Below the pieces are notes generated by a model. It was given only the letters and a program-made list of their open reading frames with translations. It had not been told where the DNA came from and did not search any database. Shown piece by piece: positions 34,700 through 44,438 of a stretch of 64,000 nt of DNA. The translations under genes were made by a program, and so were the position numbers. How positions within the stretch are numbered: the stretch's first letter is position 1; the number at the start of each line of letters is the position of its first letter. This DNA is from an uncultured Lachnospiraceae bacterium (GTDB lineage: Bacteria; Bacillota; Clostridia; Lachnospirales; Lachnospiraceae): the NCBI GenBank assembly GCA_910579465.1, contig CAJTUB010000009.1, positions 1-64,000 of the forward strand. The letters are read 5' to 3'.

Positions 34700-36229
34700 A
34701 TGAAGCTGAAAAGAAAAATTGCTGTGGCTCTCCTTTGTATGACGGTAGTTCTTACCTTTTGTCCTGCAGGGGTTGCCGAGGCGACAGAAATCAATTCGTA
34801 CACCTATAATTACGACTACTGGGGTCTGGAGTATGAGTCTCCGGATGCATACCGTCCGACGACCTTTGTCACCGGAGCCATGCTTGGTGTCGGAGAGTTT
34901 AAGGCGGCACAGGGGATGTATATCCGCGATGACAGGATTTATGTTGTAGACAGCGGGAATAACCGTATCGTCGAAATCCAGGTGCTGGGCAACGAGATGA
35001 AGGTAATCCGTGAAATCAAAGAGTTTACGGGAGACACCGAGGTTACGACGTTTAAGACGCCGAATGATGTTTTTGTAGCGCAAAACGGCGATTTCTACAT
35101 TGCAGACACCGATAATTTCCGGGTAGTGCATCTTGATAACGATTTGAATCTTGTTAAGATTATTACGCAGCCGGATGACGTAACCGTAGACCAGTCCTTA
35201 AGCTTTCTGCCGACCAAGATTGTAGCTGACCGTGCGGGCCGCGCGTTTGTCCTGGTAAGAAACGTCAACAAGGGTTTTATGGAGTTTGAAGCGGACGGTG
35301 AGTTTATCGGCTATATCGGAGCGAATGAGGTAGTGTTCGAGTGGTCGGATTATCTGATGAAGCTGTTTTCTACACAGGCACAGCGTGACCAGATGGACAG
35401 CTTTGTACCGACCGAGTACAACAACCTCTATATAGACGGGAACGGATTTGTATACTGTACGACCTCCGTATTTGAAGAGTGGGCGGTCGAGAGCGGTGAT
35501 GCAAAGCCAATCCGCAAGCTGAATTCGCTCGGTACTGATATCCTGATCCGAAATGCGCCTAGCGGATGGACTCCGATCGGCGACCAGCAGTGGGATAATT
35601 TTGCCGGTATGAAAGGTCCGTCCCGTCTGATTGATGTCACCGCGTTTGACAATGAGACCTATTATGTGTTAGACCGTGTCAGAGGCCGTATCTTCGGTTA
35701 TGACGAGCAGGGAAATCTTTTGTATGCGTTCGGCGGTCCGGGAAATAAGTTAGGATATTTCCAGATGCCGGTTGCTCTTGACCATATGGGCAACGACCTG
35801 TTTGTACTGGATTCTACTTCAGGCGGAATTACAAGATTCCAGCTCACGGAGTTTGGTACGTTAATCCGGAATGCGCTTGACGAGTATAAGGTCGGTCACT
35901 ATGATACGTCCGCGGAGTACTGGAACGATGTGTTAAAGATGTGCGGCAGTTACGAGCTTGCCTATATCGGAATCGGAAGGGCGCATCTCCAGCAGAAGAA
36001 CTACACAGAGGCAATGAGGTATTTCGAGATAAAGTATGACAGCCAGAACTATTCCCGTGCGTGGAAGTATTACCGCAGGGAGTGGATTGAAAACAACATG
36101 GGCTATGTTATGGTGATACTGGTTATCCTGATTGTTGTACCTGCAGTAGTGAAATTAGTTAAGAAAGTAAGGAAGGAGGCGCGGGAAGAATATGAGCATG
36201 AACTTGAACTCAGCCGTAAAGGCAAATAA
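34700..36229 (+). CDS. NHL-repeat beta-propeller protein with TPR and C-terminal anchor
   Basis: This 509-residue protein has a cleavable signal peptide (about 1-27), an extracellular six-bladed propeller of NHL repeats (about 50-390; e.g. IYVVDSGNNRIVEI, FYIADTDNFRVVHL, LFVLDSTSGGITRF), a TPR-like pair of helices (about 400-455) and one C-terminal transmembrane segment (about 468-488) with a basic tail. It should be a surface scaffold or ligand-binding partner of the transport system. The 3' end overlaps the next gene by 38 bases. The precise function is not known. Confidence 0.85.
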   Translation: MKLKRKIAVALLCMTVVLTFCPAGVAEATEINSYTYNYDYWGLEYESPDAYRPTTFVTGAMLGVGEFKAAQGMYIRDDRIYVVDSGNNRIVEIQVLGNEMKVIREIKEFTGDTEVTTFKTPNDVFVAQNGDFYIADTDNFRVVHLDNDLNLVKIITQPDDVTVDQSLSFLPTKIVADRAGRAFVLVRNVNKGFMEFEADGEFIGYIGANEVVFEWSDYLMKLFSTQAQRDQMDSFVPTEYNNLYIDGNGFVYCTTSVFEEWAVESGDAKPIRKLNSLGTDILIRNAPSGWTPIGDQQWDNFAGMKGPSRLIDVTAFDNETYYVLDRVRGRIFGYDEQGNLLYAFGGPGNKLGYFQMPVALDHMGNDLFVLDSTSGGITRFQLTEFGTLIRNALDEYKVGHYDTSAEYWNDVLKMCGSYELAYIGIGRAHLQQKNYTEAMRYFEIKYDSQNYSRAWKYYRREWIENNMGYVMVILVILIVVPAVVKLVKKVRKEAREEYEHELELSRKGK

Positions 36230-36866
36230 GCAGGCAGCTCTGAGGCTGCTGAAATCACTCCGCTATGCCTTATACGTAATTACGCATCCGTTCGACGGTT
36301 TCTGGGACCTGACCCATGAAAAAAGAGGTTCCATGGCTGCTGCACATGTCCTGGTGGTTCTGACATTTATAACGCGTCTCTTTTACTATCGTTTTACAAG
36401 CTTTATGTTTGTAAAAGTTTACTGGGAGCAGTTTAATATCTGGAGAGAGGTTGTCAGTATCCTGGCGCTGGTTATCGTCTATTGTGCGGCAAACTGGTGT
36501 CTGACGACCCTGTTTGACGGAAAGGGACGCTTTTCGGATATTTATATCGGGACGGCGTATGCGCTGACACCGTATATCCTGATTACCAACATTGTAACAA
36601 TTATAAGTAACTATGTAACGGTAGAGGAAGGAACCTTCATCACCTATTTTTCCAGTCTTGCCATGATTTGGAGCGGTCTGCTGATTCTTGTATCAATCAT
36701 GCAGATTCACGACTATTCCCTCGGAAAAGCGATTCTTGCAATTATCTTTTCCGTAGCGGGCATGATGGTTATTGTATTCCTGCTTATGCTGTTCTTTAGT
36801 TTGATTAGTGACGGTATTGCGTACTTTGTATCCGTTTACAAAGAAATCATGTTCCGACTGTATTAA
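36192..36866 (+). CDS. YIP1-family membrane protein
   Basis: This 224-residue protein has about five membrane segments with the YIP1 pattern: an N-terminal THPFDGFWDL motif, a loop with GKGRFSDIYIGTAYALTPYI, and hydrophobic helices to the C-terminus. It is conserved beside DUF5696 and NHL genes in carbohydrate-uptake clusters as I recall, but its role there is not established. It begins inside the preceding gene, and AAGGAGG lies 14 bases before the ATG. Confidence 0.78.
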   Translation: MSMNLNSAVKANKQAALRLLKSLRYALYVITHPFDGFWDLTHEKRGSMAAAHVLVVLTFITRLFYYRFTSFMFVKVYWEQFNIWREVVSILALVIVYCAANWCLTTLFDGKGRFSDIYIGTAYALTPYILITNIVTIISNYVTVEEGTFITYFSSLAMIWSGLLILVSIMQIHDYSLGKAILAIIFSVAGMMVIVFLLMLFFSLISDGIAYFVSVYKEIMFRLY

Positions 36867-36885
36867 CCGAAAGGAGGAAAAACAA

Positions 36886-39432
36886 GTGAAACGAATCGGT
36901 AAATGGTTAGTGTTCCTTCTTTTGGCAGGTGCTCTTTGCGGCTGTGCAAAGGAGGAGGAGCAGGAAGCAGTTCCTGTCCGTAACTACGATGCATCACTGC
37001 ACGAAGGCAAGGAATACATATTGGAAAATGATGACTTAAAGTTTGAGTTTGACCCTGCGACAACCCAGTTTACTCTGACGCAGAAGAACACCGGAAAGGT
37101 CTGGTATTCCAATCCGCCGGAGGCTGCAAATGATCCGCTGGCGAATTCTTCAGCAAAGAAGAGCCTGCAGTCAACATTGATTCTGGAGTATACCACGGTA
37201 AATGCTGTCAACGCATTACTGAACAGTTATGAGTTCAGTGTTGCGAACGGTATTTATGAGGTTGAGGCTTCAGAGAACGAAATCCGTGTACTGTATACGA
37301 TTGGTAAGGTGAGTAAGACCTTTTATATTCCGTTAGCAGTTCCGGAGTCCCGTATGAAAGAGTTTTACGACAAGATGGAGAGGTCGCAGCAGAAAAAGCT
37401 GGATGACTATTACCGCCGTTATGATATCAACAATCTGTTGGCGACGGATGATAAGAGCGATCTCCTGAGCAAGTATCCGGATCTTGAGACCGAGCGCGTC
37501 TATGTACTCCGTGAGAGCTCGAGCAGCAGGGAGTTCATCATGCGCCAGATTGAAGGGATGTTTGCTTCCGTTGGCTATACCGAGGAAGATTATTACGCGG
37601 ATTTAGAGCGTTATGCTTCCAGCAGCAGCAACGACAAGGTAATCATCAATCTGACTGTAGTTTACCGTCTGGACGGGAACCGTTTTGTAGTAGAGATTCC
37701 GACCGAGGAGATTGAGTATAACGAGAAGTATCCGTTGACAAAGATTTCCCTGCTTCCTTATTTCGGCGCAGGCGGCACCGAGGACGAGGGTTATGTGTTT
37801 GTTCCGGAAGGTTCCGGTGCACTTATCCGCTTTAACAACGGAAAGTCAGAGCAGTCGGCGTATTATGCAGATGTTTACGGCTGGGATTACGGCAAGAAGA
37901 GGACAGAGCTTGTAGATGAGACCCGTTCCGCCCTGCCGGTGTACGGTATTGCAAATGGAGACAGTTCTTTTCTTACCGTGATGGAGGAGTATGGTACAAT
38001 TGCCATGATTCAGGCAGACGTAAGCGGCAGGCAGAACAGCTATAACTATGCGTATGCCACCTATGAAATTATTCACAGCGACAAGATGGATATTTCCGCA
38101 AAGTCCGACCGTACGGTGCTTGCCTTTGAAGATGACGTTCCGGAAGGGAAAATCGTACAGAGCTATACGTTCTTAGAGGGTACGGATTATGTAAATATGG
38201 CAGAGACCTACCGGGACTATCTGCAGAAAAAGTATCCGGAGCTTCAGAAGGTGGCGGATACCGAGCTGCCGGTTGCAGTAGAGCTGATTGGCGCAATTGA
38301 CCGCGTAAAGCATGTCCTTGGATTTCCGGTAAAGCGTCCGGAGGTACTTACGTCCTTTGCCGAGGCACAGGAGATTCTGACAGAGATGCTTGCCGACGGC
38401 TATGAGAATCTGTCCGTGCGTTACAGCGGCTGGATGAACGGGGGCGTCTCCCATACGATAGCGAAGAATATCGACCTGACGAGCGGCATGGGCGGAAAGA
38501 GGGCGCTGAAGGCGTTAATGGACTATGCAAATAGCAACGGGGTTGACGTATACCTGAGCGGCAGTGTGGAGATTGCAAATAACAGTAATCTTCTGGACGG
38601 TTTTCTCCGTTCCCGTGACGCTGCGAAGCATGTCAGCAGGGAGGTAATAGAGCATTCTCCGTTCTCGGCTATCTGGTTTGGAGAGTATAAAGAGGCGCGT
38701 ATGGGTTCCTATTATCTGCTCCGTCCGTCTGTCTGTATTGAATTGATGGAAGGACTTGCCGAGGAGGCTGCGAAGTATCAGGCAGGTGTCAGCTATGAAG
38801 ACATTGGTTACCTTCTCAGTGCCGACTACAATCCGAAGCATAGCGTGACCCGTGAGCAGGTAATGAAGCTGCAGGCAGAGACGCTGGCAAAGCTGAAGAC
38901 AGATGGTAAGAAGATTATGGTTTCTGCCGGAAATGAGTATGTGCTTCCGTATGTGGACATTGTCACAAATGTTGACCTGGAAGGAAAGCCGTCTGCAATC
39001 CTGGACGATACGGTACCGTTTTACGAGATTGTGCTGCATGGTCTTGTGAACTATACCGGAGATGCAATCAATCTTTCCAGCAATGCATGGACTTCCGTAT
39101 TGAAGTGTGCCGAGACGGGTGCAGGTCTTTCCTTTGCCTTTATGAAGTCAGATGCAGATTCCCTGCAGAATTCGGAGTATATGCATTACTTCGGTGCTTA
39201 CTATGACGGCTGGAAGGACTGGGCAAAGGAGTATTATCTCCGGTACAAGGAGGAGATGGCAGGACTGAACAACCAGTACATTACGGGTCATTCCATACTG
39301 GAAACAGGAGTTACTGCTACGACCTATGAGGATGGAACAGTGGTTTATGTAAATTACAACAATGAAGCCTATACGAACGGTACCTTAACGGTTCCGGCGA
39401 GGGACTATCTGGTAGAAAGGAGAGGGAATTAA
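36886..39432 (+). CDS. DUF5696-domain lipoprotein
   Basis: This 848-residue protein starts at a GTG, eight bases after AAGGAGG; upstream in-frame codons lie in the preceding gene. The lipobox is GALCGC (Cys near 21). The body matches DUF5696: an N-terminal beta-rich domain (about 35-380, with FVPEGSGALIRFNNGK) and a C-terminal TIM-barrel-like part (about 470-830; SVRYSGWMNGG, LLSADYNP, ISAG-like VSAGNEYVLPYVD). The barrel-like half hints at a glycoside hydrolase ancestor, but no catalytic pair can be assigned from sequence. Its stop directly abuts the next start, so translation is coupled to the second permease pair. Confidence 0.8.
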   Translation: MKRIGKWLVFLLLAGALCGCAKEEEQEAVPVRNYDASLHEGKEYILENDDLKFEFDPATTQFTLTQKNTGKVWYSNPPEAANDPLANSSAKKSLQSTLILEYTTVNAVNALLNSYEFSVANGIYEVEASENEIRVLYTIGKVSKTFYIPLAVPESRMKEFYDKMERSQQKKLDDYYRRYDINNLLATDDKSDLLSKYPDLETERVYVLRESSSSREFIMRQIEGMFASVGYTEEDYYADLERYASSSSNDKVIINLTVVYRLDGNRFVVEIPTEEIEYNEKYPLTKISLLPYFGAGGTEDEGYVFVPEGSGALIRFNNGKSEQSAYYADVYGWDYGKKRTELVDETRSALPVYGIANGDSSFLTVMEEYGTIAMIQADVSGRQNSYNYAYATYEIIHSDKMDISAKSDRTVLAFEDDVPEGKIVQSYTFLEGTDYVNMAETYRDYLQKKYPELQKVADTELPVAVELIGAIDRVKHVLGFPVKRPEVLTSFAEAQEILTEMLADGYENLSVRYSGWMNGGVSHTIAKNIDLTSGMGGKRALKALMDYANSNGVDVYLSGSVEIANNSNLLDGFLRSRDAAKHVSREVIEHSPFSAIWFGEYKEARMGSYYLLRPSVCIELMEGLAEEAAKYQAGVSYEDIGYLLSADYNPKHSVTREQVMKLQAETLAKLKTDGKKIMVSAGNEYVLPYVDIVTNVDLEGKPSAILDDTVPFYEIVLHGLVNYTGDAINLSSNAWTSVLKCAETGAGLSFAFMKSDADSLQNSEYMHYFGAYYDGWKDWAKEYYLRYKEEMAGLNNQYITGHSILETGVTATTYEDGTVVYVNYNNEAYTNGTLTVPARDYLVERRGN

Positions 39433-40359
39433 GTGAAAGCAAAAAAACCAAGAAACTTACGCAGACGCAATGCGATTGCGGGCTATCTGTTTATTTGTCC
39501 GTTTATCATCGGGTTTGTTGCGTTTTTGCTGCAACCGATGTGTGAATCCTTTTACATGAGTCTTTGCCGGGTAAATATCGTTGCAAATGCGCCGAAGGGA
39601 GAAAGCCCTTTCGACATGAACATTATCACTACGTTGAAGGAAACAAACTATTACAGGGCGTTTTTTGTTGAGGCGCAGTATAAGGCCGAGCTGATTAACA
39701 CGCTGAAGGCGATGGCGATCCAGGTTCCGGCGATTCTGATATTCAGTTTCTTTATCGCATTGCTGCTGAACCAGCGATTTAAGGGAAGAAGCTTTGTACG
39801 TGCAATTTTCTTCCTGCCGGTAATTCTTTCTTCCGGTGTCCTGGTCGGACTGGAGACGAATAATATCCTGATGTCAGGAATCAAGGATGTCATTGCGGAA
39901 TCGTCCGGTCCGGGGATTACCGATGCACTAAAGGATATCCTGCAGGCGATTGGTATCGGACAGAAGATTCTGAAACCGGTATTTGACATTATCGAGGCGG
40001 TTTATGACGTCGCGCTGGCCTCCGGTATTCAGATTGTTATTTTCCTGTCCGGTCTGCAGACCGTGTCGCCGAGTATGTATGAGGCGGCAAAGATTGAAGG
40101 CTGTACCGCATGGGAGAGCTTTTGGAAGATTACGCTTCCGATGGTAAGCTCCATGATACTCGTAAATTTAGTTTACACAGTAGTCGACTTCTTTATGCGC
40201 TCCGATAATAAGGTCATGGACATAATTACAAAGAAAATCAATCCGGGGATGGACTATGGTCTTGGTTCTGCCATGGCGTGGGCCTACTTCGGGATTGTCA
40301 TTGTGATTCTAGGCATCGTAGCTGCTATCCTATCGAAGGTGGTATATTATTATGAGTAA
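39433..40359 (+). CDS. Sugar ABC transporter permease, second importer (MalF type)
   Basis: This 308-residue protein has six membrane segments and an EAA loop YEAAKIEGCTAWESFWKITLP (begins near residue 216). A GTG start follows immediately after the preceding stop, with AGGAGAGGG upstream. A ~60-residue periplasmic insertion after the third segment (about 135-185) is longer than usual. It forms a pair with the next gene. Confidence 0.9.
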   Translation: MKAKKPRNLRRRNAIAGYLFICPFIIGFVAFLLQPMCESFYMSLCRVNIVANAPKGESPFDMNIITTLKETNYYRAFFVEAQYKAELINTLKAMAIQVPAILIFSFFIALLLNQRFKGRSFVRAIFFLPVILSSGVLVGLETNNILMSGIKDVIAESSGPGITDALKDILQAIGIGQKILKPVFDIIEAVYDVALASGIQIVIFLSGLQTVSPSMYEAAKIEGCTAWESFWKITLPMVSSMILVNLVYTVVDFFMRSDNKVMDIITKKINPGMDYGLGSAMAWAYFGIVIVILGIVAAILSKVVYYYE

Positions 40360-41359
40360 AAGCAAAGTAAAAAAGCAAAAAAGAAGAGATTTTTGGGAGC
40401 GTAATAAAAAGACAAACGGTTATCTTTTGCGAAGGACAATAGGAGATTATACCGTCCGTATCATCCGGGCCCTGCTTTTATTCGGTTTATGCTTTTTGAT
40501 TCTGCAGCCGCTGATTAATAAGCTTTCGGTCAGCTTTATGAAGGAGGCGGACCTGTATGATGCAACGGTAATTTCCGTTCCGCAGCATTTTACGCTCGAA
40601 AACTACCGGCTGATTAATGAACTCATCGGTTATTGGAAGTGTATGTGGAACTCGTTGTGGATATCCCTGCTGGTCAGTGCCCTGCAGGTAGCTGCCTGTA
40701 CGCTGGTAGGCTATGGCTTTGCCAGATTCAAGTTCCCGCTTAAGAGGTTCTGGTTTGCGTGTGTAATCCTTGTGATTATCGTACCGCCGCAGACGATTAT
40801 GAGTTCGTTGTATCTGAGCTTCCGTTATTTTGACGTATTCGGTATTTACGGACTCATCAGCGGCGGAAAGACCATCAATCTGCAGGGCTCCATGCTGCCG
40901 TATCTGATGATGTGCGCAACCTGTATGGGATTAAAGTGCGGTCTGTATATTTATATGCTCCGCCAGTACTTCCGCGGGATTCCGAAAGAGCTCGAAGAGG
41001 CGGCATACGTGGACGGCTGCGGCAATTTCCAGACCTTTGTCCGCATTATGCTTCCGGATGCAAAGGCAATGATTACCTCCTGTTTCCTGTTTGCCTTTGT
41101 GTGGCAGTGGACGGACTCGTTCTACACGAAGATGTTTCTCGGAGACGTAGAGGTTCTGACAAAGGGACTCAATTCCATTGCCGGACGTCTGGACAATTTC
41201 GTAAGGCAGACGGGAGCAGGTCTTATGGCGTCTGAGGCATATCTGCAGCAGCAGATTTCGACCGGTATCCTGATGACGCTTGCACCGTTGATTCTCCTGT
41301 ATCTGTTTGCACAGAAGGGCTTCGTGGAGAGTCTGAGCCAGACAGGTATTAAAATGTAA
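40352..41359 (+). CDS. Sugar ABC transporter permease, second importer (MalG type)
   Basis: This 335-residue protein has six membrane segments and an EAA loop LEEAAYVDGCGNFQTF. It has an extended basic N-terminus (about 1-40, many Lys/Arg). It overlaps the preceding permease gene by eight bases. As in the first importer, no ATPase follows. Confidence 0.92.
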   Translation: MSKSKVKKQKRRDFWERNKKTNGYLLRRTIGDYTVRIIRALLLFGLCFLILQPLINKLSVSFMKEADLYDATVISVPQHFTLENYRLINELIGYWKCMWNSLWISLLVSALQVAACTLVGYGFARFKFPLKRFWFACVILVIIVPPQTIMSSLYLSFRYFDVFGIYGLISGGKTINLQGSMLPYLMMCATCMGLKCGLYIYMLRQYFRGIPKELEEAAYVDGCGNFQTFVRIMLPDAKAMITSCFLFAFVWQWTDSFYTKMFLGDVEVLTKGLNSIAGRLDNFVRQTGAGLMASEAYLQQQISTGILMTLAPLILLYLFAQKGFVESLSQTGIKM

Positions 41360-41388
41360 TAAACTTTTAAAGAAAGCATAGAAATATC

Positions 41389-41417
41389 TAGCATTTTGTG
41401 TTAAAATGTAGTATAAT
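41389..41417 (+). promoter_or_regulatory. Possible promoter of the second binding-protein gene
   Basis: A clear TATAAT (41412-41417) with a poor -35 (TAGCAT, 41389-41394) at 17 bases. A palindrome CGACAT-A-ATGTCG (41487-41499) lies between it and the start codon and could be an operator or a leader hairpin. Confidence 0.45.
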
Positions 41418-41540
41418 GATAAAAACGCAGTGTGTTTGATGTTTTACGATAGTATGATGCGAATGCATTTACTATAAAAAGAGGAGCGACATAATGTCGA
41501 ATGGGCGCCAAACCCAAACAAAAAAAGGAGGAATTTTGGT

Positions 41541-42965
41541 ATGAGAATTAAAAAGTATGCTGCAGCTTTTCTTGCTGCAACAACGGTTCTTGGAAGCCTG
41601 GCAGCCTGCGGACCGAAGGAGACGAGTGGTGATGTAACCAACACTCCTACGCCTGAAGGCGGCAACACAGGAACCCCGGAGGGTACTTCTACACCGACCC
41701 CGACGGAGATTCCGGCAAGAGATCTTGGTGGATTTGAAGTTATCATCGGTGACCACTGGTCTCCGGAGACCCCGGCTCCGCCGAGTAATGCACAGGAGGA
41801 GGCTACGCTTGCTTACCGTGAGTCGATTCAGAAGAAGTATAACTTCAAGGTAACACAGAAGGCAGTTGCCGGCTGGGGCGACATGACCGATACTTGTACG
41901 AACTCCATTCTTGCAGGTGACCCGGTAGCACAGATCTTCATCCTTGACCAGAGCTTCGTAGCAAAGCCGATGAGCAATGGTCTCTTCTATGACCTGGCTA
42001 CGCTGGATGAGCTTGATTTCACCGAAGACAAGTGGAATGATTCTTTGATCGGACTCCTGACAAAAGGTGATTCCATTTATGGTATGGCTGCAGGAAGACC
42101 GGAGGCAAGAGGTGGTCTGTTCTGGAACAAGAGAATGTTTGAAGAAGCAGGTATTGATCCGGAGCTTCCGTACGAGCTGCAGGCAAGCGGCGATTGGACC
42201 TGGTCCAAGTTTAAGGAACTCTGTGGAAAGCTGACCCGTGATACGAACGGTGATGGTGTTACGGATATTTATGCAATGGCAAACTTCGGACCGGATATCT
42301 GTAAGCAGTTTATTACCTCTACGGGTACCCAGTTAGTTAACTACAACAAGGAGACCGAGAAGTACGAGAACAATTCCCAGAGCCAGGAGGTTCTTGACGC
42401 ACTTAACTTCCTGAAGGAGCTTGGTGATGCAGGCTACGAGATGCCGGCACCGGAGGGAGCTCAGTGGGATTGGTTCAAGCAGGCATTTGCTGATGGCTGG
42501 TTTGCAATGCAGTTCAATGAGACTTACATGGGCGGCCAGATGTGGAAGGACATGGAAGATGATTTCGGTTTTGTATGCTGTCCGAAGCCGGATGGTTATG
42601 AAGGCGGATATCATACCTATTACAACGATAACGTAGTAATTATCCCGAGCTGCTATGATGCAGAGACCGCTTCCAAGATTGCATTTGTTTACAACCTCTG
42701 GACAAATCCGACTCCGGGTTATGAAGAGGAAGGCGACTGGAAGAACATCTACTATCCGGTTTTCCGCGATGAGAGAGCAGTAGATGAGACCGTTTCAAAG
42801 TTCTATGAAGACGGCGTAGCTCTGACGCTGAACATGGCACTCATTTATGGTCTGGATACCGGTGCTTTATTCTATACCTATCCATTCCAGTCAATGACGC
42901 CGGCAGAGAAGATTGAAGAAATCCAGAACTCCTGGAACACTGCAATCAACGAATCCAACAAGTAA
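41541..42965 (+). CDS. Sugar ABC transporter substrate-binding lipoprotein
   Basis: This 474-residue family 1 extracellular binding protein has lipobox SLAAC (Cys near 23), a Pro/Thr/Gly-rich stalk (about 28-57) and a bilobal body. A DTNGDGVTDIY segment (about 234) looks like a Ca2+-binding loop, as seen in many such proteins. It most likely serves the second permease pair just upstream. AAAGGAGG precedes the ATG. A strong hairpin follows the gene. Confidence 0.92.
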   Translation: MRIKKYAAAFLAATTVLGSLAACGPKETSGDVTNTPTPEGGNTGTPEGTSTPTPTEIPARDLGGFEVIIGDHWSPETPAPPSNAQEEATLAYRESIQKKYNFKVTQKAVAGWGDMTDTCTNSILAGDPVAQIFILDQSFVAKPMSNGLFYDLATLDELDFTEDKWNDSLIGLLTKGDSIYGMAAGRPEARGGLFWNKRMFEEAGIDPELPYELQASGDWTWSKFKELCGKLTRDTNGDGVTDIYAMANFGPDICKQFITSTGTQLVNYNKETEKYENNSQSQEVLDALNFLKELGDAGYEMPAPEGAQWDWFKQAFADGWFAMQFNETYMGGQMWKDMEDDFGFVCCPKPDGYEGGYHTYYNDNVVIIPSCYDAETASKIAFVYNLWTNPTPGYEEEGDWKNIYYPVFRDERAVDETVSKFYEDGVALTLNMALIYGLDTGALFYTYPFQSMTPAEKIEEIQNSWNTAINESNK

Positions 42966-43001
42966 ATAGTACCGCTGTTAGAAGCGTGTATAAGAGTTCT
43001 G

Positions 43002-43025
43002 TAAGGGGCGGGCAACCGCCCCTTA
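43002..43025 (+). terminator. Hairpin after the binding-protein gene
   Basis: A perfect 10-bp stem (TAAGGGGCGG / CCGCCCCTTA) with a GCAA tetraloop, not followed by a proper T-run. It more likely stabilises the binding-protein mRNA or partly attenuates the GH genes downstream than fully terminates. Confidence 0.6.
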
Positions 43026-43079
43026 TATTGAACTCCGGCAAAGCTTTAAAAGAAGGGATTTTGTAAAGGAGTGTGGCAG

Positions 43080-44414
43080 ATGAAAAGAAGCATACTGTTT
43101 GGCATACTGGCTGGCGCAGCGGTACTGCTGTCCGGCGGATGCGCAGGTACAGTGGAAGTTGGTCCGGTGCCGTCGATTACGCCAAGGCCGACAGTAACGC
43201 CGGCAGCGACACCGACACCGGTGCCGGATGACCCGAACCGGAAGAATTTTATAGAAAAATATAGGGAAACGGGAGAACTCCCAAGCTTGTGTGAGGCATA
43301 CCAGGATTATTTTAAGTTTGGGGTTGCGGTAACGCAAGAGGATGTAGAAGACGAGAAGAAGCAGGCAATGATAAAGAAGCAGTTTAACAGCCTGTCCTGT
43401 ATGAATGAATTGACTCCTGGACATATATTAGACCACGAGGCGACGTTAGCAAGTGGGAACAGGGACAGAGCCGTGCTTGATTTTTCGGGTGCGGATGCTA
43501 TTTTACAGTTTGCCCAGGAAAATAATATGACGGTGCGCGGTTCGGCACTGATTACGCATGAGGCGCCGGCATGGTTCTTTACTCCTGATTTTTCCGTACC
43601 GGAGGAGCCGGAAGAAGGGGAAGAGGACACCGTTACACTCGCTTCGGCGGATGTAATGACAAGACGTATGGAAAATTACATAAAAGATGTGATAGAGCAC
43701 TGTAACACGGAGTATCCGGGTGTGGTTGTGTGCTGGGATGTACTGGAGGAGGCGATTGCAACGTCCGAGGGACATGAGAAACGGTATCGTACCGCTTCCA
43801 ACTGGTACAAGACAATGGGAGAAGAGTATATTGTAAAGGCATACGAGTTTGCAAGAACCTATGCGGACAGTACACAGAAGCTTTTCTACAGCGAAAAGGG
43901 CTTCCATGAGACAACACTGCGCCTTTCTTCGGTAGAGCTGGTGAAGATGCTGAAGGAGAGAGGTCTGCTTGACGGATTTGCGGTGCAGGGACATTGGTCG
44001 TCCCAGTCGCCGAACATGATGGCACTTGACGATGTCTTTAAGGCAGCCTCGGAGTTCGGGGTAGAGGTTCATGTTTCGGAGCTGGAAATTGATATGAAGG
44101 CAAACAATAAGGATGATAACGACCGGACCGAAGAGGAGATACTGGCAGCAGTAGCTAAGCGTTATAAGAGCATTTTTAACTGGTTTGTGCGTGTGGAGGA
44201 TGCAAAGACATACGATATTGCCAATATCACCATATGCGGCCTGACGGATGACGTTTCCCCGCTGAACCAGCCGACGGAGGAGAAGGACGAGGAGACGGGC
44301 GAGATGGTTACGAAGGTTCCGGAGAAAAATTATCCGGTACTCTTTGACGCTGGTTTAAATCCAAAGGATGCATTTTTTGGCGTGCTGTTAGATGAAAGTA
44401 TTAAGATGTATTAA
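43080..44414 (+). CDS. GH10-like lipoprotein with altered active site
   Basis: This 444-residue protein has a lipobox (LSGGC, Cys near 21), a Pro/Thr stalk (about 27-50) and a GH10 barrel (about 65-444). The two catalytic glutamates are in place: Glu224 (WDVLEEA) and Glu334 (HVSELEI). Several normally invariant -1 subsite residues are not: the Asn before the acid/base is Glu223, the GHT-VWH-Q motif reads GSALITHE-A, NEMK reads NELT, and the two C-terminal tryptophans (FWG, SWL) read ICG and SPL. It could be a surface xylan-binding protein or an enzyme of different specificity. AAGGAG lies eight bases before the ATG. Confidence 0.85.
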   Translation: MKRSILFGILAGAAVLLSGGCAGTVEVGPVPSITPRPTVTPAATPTPVPDDPNRKNFIEKYRETGELPSLCEAYQDYFKFGVAVTQEDVEDEKKQAMIKKQFNSLSCMNELTPGHILDHEATLASGNRDRAVLDFSGADAILQFAQENNMTVRGSALITHEAPAWFFTPDFSVPEEPEEGEEDTVTLASADVMTRRMENYIKDVIEHCNTEYPGVVVCWDVLEEAIATSEGHEKRYRTASNWYKTMGEEYIVKAYEFARTYADSTQKLFYSEKGFHETTLRLSSVELVKMLKERGLLDGFAVQGHWSSQSPNMMALDDVFKAASEFGVEVHVSELEIDMKANNKDDNDRTEEEILAAVAKRYKSIFNWFVRVEDAKTYDIANITICGLTDDVSPLNQPTEEKDEETGEMVTKVPEKNYPVLFDAGLNPKDAFFGVLLDESIKMY

Positions 44415-44438
44415 TGATTCAAAGGAAGGTGAAATAAG

